A stretch of 42,343 nt of DNA, from positions 1-42,343 of the forward strand of contig CALUFQ010000026.1 of the NCBI GenBank assembly GCA_944319925.1. Reading direction: 5' to 3'. This stretch comes from an uncultured Paraprevotella sp. Lineage in GTDB: Bacteria; Bacteroidota; Bacteroidia; Bacteroidales; Bacteroidaceae. The position numbers were made by a program, and so were the translations under genes. Within the stretch, counting starts at the first letter, position 1. Each line of letters begins with the position of its first letter. The notes beneath the pieces were generated by a model. The model saw nothing but the letters and a program-made list of their open reading frames with translations. It was not told where the DNA came from and searched no databases. Positions 6,681 through 13,445 of the stretch are shown here, one piece after another.

Positions 6681-7747
6681 TTGTTCAAAGTTTCAATATA
6701 ATTGGCAGTTTCTTTGATATTGTTTTGGAAAACCAACGTGTCGTTCTTAAACACGCAAACCAGTTCAAATTTGGGATAGGTTTGTGTCCGCTCCCAAAAT
6801 TCGGTCGGGTTATCAACCTTTAGCAATGGAAGGGTGAAATGTTCCGTCTCATATACACTGAAAGGATTGTTTTCCGCAGTGTACTCGTCGGGCACTATCC
6901 CCAAAAGCATGAATGAAAGCAAGGGGTTGTATTGATGGCGCAAGGCCAGCTTTTCGAAATCTTGGACGTAGAATTTGGAGTTGTTGTTTGTTTCCACATT
7001 CCACATCAGGCAGACTTGATAACGGGTGGGAAAGTCGGATAAGGTTTTCTGACGACCTTCCGAATCGGACAGCTTCATGTTGATTACCTGTTGTGTTGCT
7101 CCCTTGGGGCTTCCATATAAGAGGTATGTTTCCACGATACGAGGCAGACAGATAGCGCACCAAGTAGAAGCGGAAAGGATGAAGAGACCGGAAATGACCC
7201 GTTGCCTCATATTCCGGCATAGGCAAAACAAATATCCTAACAGGCTTCCGACTACCAGCAAACACAAATAGGCTATCAAATGATACCTCTCATGCCAAAA
7301 GTTTTTCCAAAAGTAGGACTCCCAACCGTTAAGGGCAAGGATAAGGAGGATTGTCGCGCCTGTTGAGATGAACACTCTATAAGTGCGTTTTCCATGCAGG
7401 CATAGAAGATTCCAAAAATAGACAGTTGCCGCAACGGTCGTTATGTAGATGAAGTTGAAAAGGCTTTCCCTTTCCTCTTCCATTTCAGCACCAATGAATA
7501 TGGTGTATATCACGTGGGGCATGACAAGCAAGAATACACCAAGCAGGAAATCTTCTCTTATTCGCCTTGACGCCAACGCGAATAAGAGAATGAGACCTTC
7601 CATAAGGATAAGATTCGGATAAAAACCATGTATCCGATTCCATCCTTGCGAGGTGAAGATTACATTGGAGAATACAAATATCACCCAAAGGCTTGTCGCC
7701 CACAAGAAGTACTTCAGTCTAAAGTCGTGTTTCTTTCTTTCCATCAT
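6677..7747 (-). CDS. Polytopic membrane protein with thioredoxin-like C-terminal domain lacking CxxC
   Basis: 356 aa. Residues 12-215 contain about six hydrophobic segments. Residues 230-356 look like a TlpA/thioredoxin fold: MKLSDSEGRQKTLSDFPTRY, then CLMWNVETNNNSKF. The place where CxxC is expected after the strand carries NVETNN instead, so redox activity is unlikely; a binding or structural role is inferred. The start overlaps the preceding gene by 29 bases (ATGs at 7747 and 7744 are both possible), and the stop overlaps the next ATG. Bacteroides genomes often pair TlpA-like proteins with O-antigen-ligase-like genes in such operons. Confidence 0.65.
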   Translation of the reverse strand: MMERKKHDFRLKYFLWATSLWVIFVFSNVIFTSQGWNRIHGFYPNLILMEGLILLFALASRRIREDFLLGVFLLVMPHVIYTIFIGAEMEEERESLFNFIYITTVAATVYFWNLLCLHGKRTYRVFISTGATILLILALNGWESYFWKNFWHERYHLIAYLCLLVVGSLLGYLFCLCRNMRQRVISGLFILSASTWCAICLPRIVETYLLYGSPKGATQQVINMKLSDSEGRQKTLSDFPTRYQVCLMWNVETNNNSKFYVQDFEKLALRHQYNPLLSFMLLGIVPDEYTAENNPFSVYETEHFTLPLLKVDNPTEFWERTQTYPKFELVCVFKNDTLVFQNNIKETANYIETLNK

Positions 7748-8378
7748 ACCATATTCTTGTGCAAGTGCCTCCCCATGTGCCTTTGCAATCTCCCTTTGTG
7801 CAATCTGAATCTCTTTGTAAGTTGCAGTCGCAATCCGGTGTTTTTATGCTTTCTGATTTCGTAAGGTTTCTCTTTTTCTGAACAATCGTATAAGTACCGT
7901 CACGATTGGTCATGCGGTTGCCTGTATTGGCAATGCCATAAATTTGTTCTTCCGTCCAGTTCAAGTCTATCATTGCGTCATTTTTCCATTGGTAGGCAAA
8001 ACGGGCGAAGGCATCGTTTTGAATGGAATCGTTTAGTGATTCTTCCGTGTATAAATCCGGATGTTCGTCCAAGTATTGGTACAACTTCATGAGATGTCGC
8101 ATTTCCGCTTCGTTCCATTCGAGCGTGGTCATCACCTCTTTCAGCTTGTCTTTCCAGAAGAGCAGCTTTTGGTCGGGGGTAAGGGCGTTGAAGGCCGGGT
8201 TCTTGTAGTCCTCGTCCAGCTGCAGCCAGGCCTCGCGGTCCATGGAGCGTATGGCTTTCAGGTTCTGGTGCGCCCATTCGTTCAAGCGTTTGTCGCAGCT
8301 ATACACTTCTTCGTTTTCTTGCTGGCAGGCGCACACCAGCACGGCGGCCAGTACGGCCAGGATAATGGTTCTTTTCAT
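7719..8378 (-). CDS. Lipoprotein with Cys-rich C-terminus, possibly fulvocin-C-related
   Basis: 219 aa. Signal MKRTIILAVLAAVLVCAC gives a lipoprotein (Cys16 or Cys18). Residues 35-150 are helical, with many Trp, Leu and charged residues. The tail (PDCDCNLQRDSDCTKGDCKG, then TWGGTCTRIW) has six cysteines and resembles in spacing the tail of Bacteroidota proteins annotated 'bacteriocin fulvocin C-related'. That name is historical and does not prove antibacterial activity. It starts 4 bases after the O-antigen-ligase stop. Confidence 0.6.
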   Translation of the reverse strand: MKRTIILAVLAAVLVCACQQENEEVYSCDKRLNEWAHQNLKAIRSMDREAWLQLDEDYKNPAFNALTPDQKLLFWKDKLKEVMTTLEWNEAEMRHLMKLYQYLDEHPDLYTEESLNDSIQNDAFARFAYQWKNDAMIDLNWTEEQIYGIANTGNRMTNRDGTYTIVQKKRNLTKSESIKTPDCDCNLQRDSDCTKGDCKGTWGGTCTRIWYDGKKETRL

Positions 8379-8382
8379 TTGA

Positions 8383-9951
8383 TCAATTGTTTTTTAAGAT
8401 GGAATATTGATGTTTCATTTTCGCGATGATGACCCGCACCTGTGGCGAGTCCACCTTGACGGGCTTGCGCAGGATGGCTTCCGCCACGCGGCGCATGGCC
8501 GGGGTGTCGGCCCGCGCCTCATGGAGTTGGTAAAGTTCGTGGAGCGGCACGAAACGGTTGGGGCACATTTGGGCGGCCTGTTTCAGGTGGCGTTCCGCCT
8601 CGACAGGCCGTCCCAGCTTCCGGCAGTTGTCGGCTTGGAGCAACTGGGTGAAGTAGTCTGCCATCCGTGCCTCGCATTCCCGCCCCACGCGCAGGCTTTG
8701 GGCATACCGACCGGCCACGTTCAGCTCGGCGGCATAGTTGTAGAGGAAGAGCGGCTCGTCTTTCAGTTCGCCGTAGAGCTCGTAATAGTCCGGCAACACT
8801 TCTTCCGTTCGCCCGCAGAGCGAGAGGTTGGCCGTCTCGCACCAGCGCATCTCGGCCTGCATCCGCCGCAGGACGGCAGGCGAGGCCGCGACGGCGCAGC
8901 CCGCAAGCGGAACGGCCACCCACCGCCATGCCGTCGGGGACGGAGGCCACGCGTTGCGGAGCAGCACGGCGGCGCAGAGGCCGCAGAACAGCCACGTGTG
9001 GGCGTAGCGGAAAGGATAGGAAAACAGCGAGAATACGGCCACTGCGAGCAGGCAGAGCATGGCCGGGCGCGAACTTCCGACGGGATGCCTGCGCCATGCC
9101 CGGAAAAGCAGGACGGCGAGGGCGGCAAGCACGAGGCCGCCCGCGAGGCCGAAGTCCGTCAGCAGCCCGAGGTACTCGTTGAAAGGGGCTTTCACGTCGT
9201 CCGCCAGCCGGGCATAGGGGCTGTCGGGATGTGCCCGGAAATAGTCGGCCTGCGCGTCCATGTAATGGGCTTGGAAGCCGCCGGGGCCGTGCCCTGCCAA
9301 GGGGCGTTCCTTGATGAGTTCCCACGTGCACTGCCAGATGAGCAGCCGCCCGTCGGCGGAGTCCTTTTTATAATGGTAGAGGAAGACGGACGCGGCAGCA
9401 ATGACGGCCAGCAAGGCCAAAGCCAACGGCCTGCGGATGCTTGCCCGTCTCGTCGGGAGACAGGCGAGGCATACGGCGCACACGGCCAGCATGCCCGACC
9501 GCGACCCTGAGGCCACGACTGCGGCGGTCACGAGGACAACTGCCGTCCAAGTCGCCTTTCTCAACACGCCTTGGCTGTTTTCCGCCAGGTAGAATCCAAA
9601 CGGCACACTGAAAGCCAGGGTCGAGGCCAGTCCGGCGGGATTGTCGAAACTGCCGCAGGCGGGAAACACTCCGCAGGAATCGCACACGCCCCCCCATTGC
9701 AGCAGGGCATAGGCGGCTTGCGAGGCGGCACAGAGCAGGATGGCGGCGGACACGGTGGTGAAACGCGCCCCCGTCCGCCGTATTTCCGGAAGGAAGAAGG
9801 CCGCCACAGCGCAAACGACACAGAAAACCGCCGTCCCGAACATGGCGAAGAACCATTTCGGGACAATCTCGCTGTCTATGAACTGGGAGGAGACCCACCA
9901 AAACGAGCCTCCGAACCAAACGGCGAAATAGGAGAAAATCCATTTGCTCAT
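8383..9951 (-). CDS. O-antigen ligase / Wzy-type membrane protein with TPR tail
   Basis: 522 aa. About ten hydrophobic segments surround a large periplasmic loop. The Wzy_C signature is clear: FDNPAGLAS (102-110), SGSRSG (148-153), GRLLIWQCTWELIKERPLAG (201-220), HGPGGF (221-226), NEYLGLLTDFGLAGG after the loop. The last ~130 residues look like TPR helices. The family joins or polymerises glycans at the periplasmic face; the substrate here is unknown, and protein O-glycosylation or a surface glycan are both possible. The gene is strikingly GC-rich compared with the lipoprotein block on its left. It is the first gene of the four-gene operon; a TAACTTTG -7 box lies at 9975-9982. Confidence 0.8.
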   Translation of the reverse strand: MSKWIFSYFAVWFGGSFWWVSSQFIDSEIVPKWFFAMFGTAVFCVVCAVAAFFLPEIRRTGARFTTVSAAILLCAASQAAYALLQWGGVCDSCGVFPACGSFDNPAGLASTLAFSVPFGFYLAENSQGVLRKATWTAVVLVTAAVVASGSRSGMLAVCAVCLACLPTRRASIRRPLALALLAVIAAASVFLYHYKKDSADGRLLIWQCTWELIKERPLAGHGPGGFQAHYMDAQADYFRAHPDSPYARLADDVKAPFNEYLGLLTDFGLAGGLVLAALAVLLFRAWRRHPVGSSRPAMLCLLAVAVFSLFSYPFRYAHTWLFCGLCAAVLLRNAWPPSPTAWRWVAVPLAGCAVAASPAVLRRMQAEMRWCETANLSLCGRTEEVLPDYYELYGELKDEPLFLYNYAAELNVAGRYAQSLRVGRECEARMADYFTQLLQADNCRKLGRPVEAERHLKQAAQMCPNRFVPLHELYQLHEARADTPAMRRVAEAILRKPVKVDSPQVRVIIAKMKHQYSILKNN

Positions 9952-9974
9952 GCGACGATTCCTTTGTCCGGTTG

Positions 9975-10023
9975 CAAAGTTAAGTCCTTTTTGGCTTTCA
10001 ACGGGATTTGCGGGTTGACAAAT
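9975..10023 (-). promoter_or_regulatory. Probable promoter of the O-antigen-ligase operon
   Basis: TAACTTTG (9975-9982, minus strand) fits the -7 box, 24 bases before the ATG at 9951; there is no good TTTG at 19-20 bases. ATTTGTCAACCCG (10011-10023) is the same motif that lies upstream of promoter modules A and C. Confidence 0.5.
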
Positions 10024-10314
10024 TCAGCTGTTTTGGCGAGGCTAAATGGATATGCAACAGGGAGAAACGAATTTTAGAAGACCGGGGATGGTTGAATTAA
10101 CATTCCGGAAAATGCCGGAATGCTTTTATGCAGGCGGCTTGCATAAGAGTTCACGCGTTCTTCGAATATTCGTTTGTGGTCAAGCGTGTTGCTTCCTATC
10201 GTTTGTCCGTCCGGAGGAAAAGCGGAACTGTTCCTAATCTTGGGGGGTTAACAACTGATGAATATTCATTTGTAATCAAGTGCCCTGCTTCCCGTCACTT
10301 GCCCATGCGGAGAA

Positions 10315-10630
10315 AAACTCCTCCGCCTTGCAGGGGAGGTGGCTCGAAGAGCCGGAGGGGTTTCCCACCCACGTGTCATTCCGCAAAGGGAACAAAACGG
10401 CCATTATGGCCGCCGCAAGGGGAACAAAACGGCCATTATGGCCGCCGCAAGGGAAACAAAAGGGTCGTTACGACCCTCCGCATGGCGAACAAAACGCCAT
10501 TATAGCCGCCGCGAGGGAAACAAAAGGGCACTATGGCCGCCGCACGGCGAACAGAAGGGGCGTTACGCCCCGTGGGTGTGAGACCCCCTCCGCCCCTTCG
10601 GGGCTCGTCCCCCTGCAAGGCGGGACAGTT
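10315..10630. repeat. Large imperfect palindrome (family 1), copy 2, with six-unit internal array
   Basis: Inverted arms of about 55 bases bound the element: left AAACTCCTCCGCCTTGCAGG..., right ...CTGCAAGGCGGGACAGTT. Between them, six contiguous units of 31-33 bases run from 10381 to 10571 (starts 10381, 10413, 10445, 10478, 10509, 10540). Each is a conserved half like CCGCAAGGGAAACAAAA plus a self-complementary core. Cores 1 and 2 are CGGCCATTATGGCCG, 3 is AGGGTCGTTACGACCCT, 6 is GGGGCGTTACGCCCC; 4 and 5 are imperfect. There is no ORF and no spacer as in CRISPR. Similarity with copy 3 continues about 35 bases to the left and about 110 bases to the right. Confidence 0.8.
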
Positions 10631-10739
10631 CATTCCTGGCGGCTTTGACTGCCGACATTCAGAAGTTTGTAAAAGCAGGAACTCTGTATTACTCAATTCG
10701 TTTTTCTAGATGGTGTTAAATCCCCAAGAATGCGGGCTG

Positions 10740-11010
10740 TCCCCTTTTGGAGCAGTAGGAATATAGTGGGGAACGGTTTCATGCTTCCCTGCTGTTATGC
10801 TGCGACGGATTTCCGAATCCGGCGCAATCCGAGTTGCGGATTTCTGAATCCTTGGGGGCGCAAAGGCTTTCTTATGACGCGAGTGAATACAAATAGGATT
10901 TATTTTTGCGGATTATAAATCCTGATACTCTATTGCGGGGGATTCCAAATCCCCCGCAGCAGAAAAACCTGATACTCAATTTCGTGGGATTGCAACTCCC
11001 ACGCATTTGA
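10740..11010. repeat. Dispersed intergenic repeat (family 2), copy 2
   Basis: Contains ATAGTGGGGAACGGTTTCAT, CGGATTTCCGAATCC, TTCTGAATCCTTGGGG and two AATCCTGATACTC / ACCTGATACTC blocks. Each of those is followed by a hairpin (10935-10957 with arms GCGGGGGATT/AATCCCCCGC; 10983-11003 with arms CGTGGGA/TCCCACG). Between 9952 and 11087 I see only repeats, the operon promoter and the GH43 terminator. Confidence 0.55.
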
Positions 11011-11038
11011 GATAAACCAAAACAAATTCTGAAAGTGC

Positions 11039-11074
11039 AGCCTGCCATACGGGTTATTCCCGTGTATGCAGGCT
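11039..11074 (-). terminator. Probable terminator of the GH43 gene
   Basis: Read on the minus strand, AGCCTGC...GCAGGCT pairs perfectly and the inner part (ATACACGGG/CCCGTATG) pairs nearly so around a short loop. It begins 14 bases after the GH43 stop. The T-run after it is weak. Confidence 0.55.
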
Positions 11075-11087
11075 TGACCTTCATGTG

Positions 11088-12131
11088 CTACTTGCCGCGT
11101 TTCGACTTTTTCAGCGGCTTCACCCCCTCGTGGGTGGGCACGACAGGCTTGATGGTGCCGTCGGCGTTGAACTCCATGCGGTCGATGCACACTTCGCGGT
11201 GTACGCCCGGCTGGTGTTTGATGTAGTTTTTATTGATGCGGTGATAGACGATGTACCACTCGTCCTTGCCAGGCACTTGCAACACCGAGTTGTGCGCCGG
11301 GCCGTAAATCTCCTGGTCGGGACGCTGGATGAGCACGACGGGGTCTTTGGCCACCTCAATGGGGCCGAGGGGCGAGCGCGAGGTGCCGTAGGCCACGTGG
11401 TAATTGGGCGAGCCGGTGTCGTCCACGCTCCACAGGAAGTAATAAAGCCTTTTTCGGTAGAACACGTAGGGGGCTTCGCGGTAGGCATAGTCCTGCAACG
11501 TGCCGCCCGGCGGGGTCATGAGCGTTTCCGTCTCGGGCTTGATGCCCGTCATGTCCTCCTGCAGTTCGGCTCCGGCCATGTAGCCGTTGCCCCAGTAGAG
11601 GTAGCATTTCCCGCTCACAGGGTCTTCAAACACGTCCACGTCGATTTGCTGGCCGTGGGGCTGGCCTTCGGGCCGGCGGTCGATGATGGGCCGGCCGAGG
11701 TCGGTGAACGGCCCGCAGGGATGGTCGGCCGTGGCCACGCCGATGGCTTTCCCCTTGTCGGGCGTGTTACCGCTGTAATAAAAGAAGTATTTCCATTTTC
11801 CGTCCATCTTCTTTTCGATGATGCAGGGTGCCCAGGCATTGCCGTCCGACCAGCGCACCTGGTCAGTCCCCAAGTCGAGCATGATGCCTTCGTGCCGCCA
11901 GTCGGTCAGGTCGTCCGAGCTGAACACGGTGAAGTAATAGCCGCCCCATCCGGGTGTGCCGTCCGTGGTGGAGTAGATGTAATACTTGCCGGTCTGTTCG
12001 GCATACAGGATTTCGGGGTCGGCATGGTATTCCGGAAGCACCGGGTTGCCGGTGGCGGGGCGTTGTGCCGCCATGTCAGCCGGGAGGCCTGCCAGGCAGG
12101 CTGCGGCGAGCAGAAAAAATGCTTTCTTCAT
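11088..12131 (-). CDS. Glycoside hydrolase family 43 protein
   Basis: 347 aa with signal peptide (MKKAFFLLAAACLAGLPADM, cleavage near AAQ). Five-bladed propeller family; members cleave arabinose- or xylose-containing glycans. The expected catalytic triad can be placed: general base Asp38 in YHADPE, pKa modulator in DVDVF (164-168), general acid Glu219 in REAPY. The length suits a catalytic domain without carbohydrate-binding modules. Lys/Arg-rich end (LKKSKRGK). It lies 34 bases downstream of aroB and is probably cotranscribed, though the two have no evident common pathway. Exact substrate is not predictable. Confidence 0.85.
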   Translation of the reverse strand: MKKAFFLLAAACLAGLPADMAAQRPATGNPVLPEYHADPEILYAEQTGKYYIYSTTDGTPGWGGYYFTVFSSDDLTDWRHEGIMLDLGTDQVRWSDGNAWAPCIIEKKMDGKWKYFFYYSGNTPDKGKAIGVATADHPCGPFTDLGRPIIDRRPEGQPHGQQIDVDVFEDPVSGKCYLYWGNGYMAGAELQEDMTGIKPETETLMTPPGGTLQDYAYREAPYVFYRKRLYYFLWSVDDTGSPNYHVAYGTSRSPLGPIEVAKDPVVLIQRPDQEIYGPAHNSVLQVPGKDEWYIVYHRINKNYIKHQPGVHREVCIDRMEFNADGTIKPVVPTHEGVKPLKKSKRGK

Positions 12132-12165
12132 TGGTTTTTTATGATTAGGGTTAATTGCCTGCGTT

Positions 12166-13227
12166 CTAGCATCCCATGGTTTCGCGGTAGAAATCCAGCA
12201 TGTTGAAGATCTCTTCCTTGCCGGCCGTTTGGTCGATGAGGATGTCGCCCACGTCGCACAGGAGGGTGAAGTTGACGTGTCCCGCCGTGTTCTTCTTGTC
12301 GTGGGTCATGAACTGGTAGAGTGTCTCGTATGCCTTGCAGTCGAAGGCGAACGTGCCATAATTCTCTTTGATGAAATTGACCGTCTGCCGCATTTTGTCT
12401 TTGGGGAAACCTTCGCGCACACAGCTCAGATAAAGCTCGCACACCAGTCCCCAGGCCACGGCATAACCGTGGAGCACGGTGCGCCCTTCCTGCAGGGCGA
12501 GGCTTTCGATGGCATGCCCCGCCGTGTGTCCCAAGTTGAGGGCTTTGCGAATGCCTTGCTCGCGCGGGTCCTGCGCCACAATGTTTTCCTTGACGGCCAC
12601 GCTTTGTCCCACCATGTCCTGCAGGCGATGGTAGTCGATGGTTTCCAAGTCGAACCCCACTAGTTCTGCCCAATGTTTTTCGGTGCTGATGAGACCGTGC
12701 TTCAGCATTTCGGCATATCCGGAGCAGATGTTTTCCCGGTCCAACGTGCGCAGGAATTCCGTGTTGATGAGCACGGCCGCAGCCGGGCAGAACGCGCCGA
12801 TTTCGTTTTTCAGGCCGTTGAAGTTGATGCCGGTCTTTCCGCCCACGGCGGCATCCACCATGGAGAGCAGGGTCGTGGGGATGTTGATGTAGCGTATGCC
12901 CCGCTTGAACGTGGCGGCGGCGAAGCCCCCGAGGTCGGTCACCATGCCCCCGCCCAGGTTCACCAACAGGGAATGGCGGGTGGCACCTTGCCTCCCCAGT
13001 TCTGTCCACACGGCGGAAAGGGTTTCCAGGTTCTTGTGTTCGTCCGTGGGGCCGATGACGATGTGCGTGGCGTCGGCCATGCAGGGGAACTCGGCCACGA
13101 GTGGCCAGCATTTTTCCTGCGTGGTGCGGTCGGTCAGGACGAAAAGCTTGTCGTGCGGGCAGTTGCCGGTGGCCTTTGCCAGGCTTTCTTCCAAATGTCG
13201 CGAGATGATGATTTCTTGCTCTTGCAT
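12166..13227 (-). CDS. aroB: 3-dehydroquinate synthase
   Basis: 353 aa, usual length. Converts DAHP to 3-dehydroquinate, second step of the shikimate pathway, cytoplasmic, NAD- and metal-dependent. Recognisable motifs: GGGMVTDLGGFAAATFKRG (NAD site), PTTLLSMVDAAVGGKTGIN, KNEIGAF, the metal Glu in GYAEMLKHG and the metal His in NLGHTAGHAIE. The first gene of a short minus-strand unit with the GH43 gene; a TAACTTTG -7 box is at 13257-13264. Confidence 0.95.
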   Translation of the reverse strand: MQEQEIIISRHLEESLAKATGNCPHDKLFVLTDRTTQEKCWPLVAEFPCMADATHIVIGPTDEHKNLETLSAVWTELGRQGATRHSLLVNLGGGMVTDLGGFAAATFKRGIRYINIPTTLLSMVDAAVGGKTGINFNGLKNEIGAFCPAAAVLINTEFLRTLDRENICSGYAEMLKHGLISTEKHWAELVGFDLETIDYHRLQDMVGQSVAVKENIVAQDPREQGIRKALNLGHTAGHAIESLALQEGRTVLHGYAVAWGLVCELYLSCVREGFPKDKMRQTVNFIKENYGTFAFDCKAYETLYQFMTHDKKNTAGHVNFTLLCDVGDILIDQTAGKEEIFNMLDFYRETMGC

Positions 13228-13256
13228 GATTCCTTCTTGCTGATGGTTCTGTTTTG

Positions 13257-13264
13257 CAAAGTTA
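13257..13264 (-). promoter_or_regulatory. aroB -7 box
   Basis: TAACTTTG on the minus strand, 30 bases before the ATG. No clear TTTG at -33. Confidence 0.5.
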
Positions 13265-13309
13265 GCTTTTTTTGAGAGATATTGGTGCGTTTTTGTGTCA
13301 GGGATTCCT

Positions 13310-13317
13310 TAATTTTG
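13310..13317 (+). promoter_or_regulatory. Possible -7 box for the outer-membrane barrel gene
   Basis: TAATTTTG on the plus strand, 128 bases before the ATG at 13446, implying a leader of about 120 bases. Upstream TTTG spacing is poor. The 218-base divergent region 13228-13445 otherwise shows nothing recognisable. Confidence 0.4.
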
Positions 13318-13445
13318 TATCCGGTTAGGTGGATTGTACCTTTATTTTTGTTAAATGTGGAGGCGTGGATTAAACCGGAAGCGCGACGCTCCGTCTTATC
13401 CACGTGTGGCTTTTTATAGACGAATGTAAGAATTAGGATAGAACC

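Noticed and set aside
8407-9510. Long plus-strand open frame (367 codons) across the O-antigen-ligase gene
   Set aside because: It is caused by the high GC content of the true minus-strand gene; composition is His/Arg/Gly-rich and no family is recognised.
10381-10571. Possible CRISPR array
   Set aside because: Units are contiguous without spacers, the variable part is self-complementary rather than foreign, and no cas gene is in the window.
10046-10696. Several 60-125-codon open frames in the array region on both strands
   Set aside because: They are translations of the repeat units; all six frames are affected by the period and none has a start signal.
11085-12206. Long plus-strand open frame (373 codons) opposite the GH43 gene
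   Set aside because: Mirror of a well-supported GH43 gene with all three catalytic residues.
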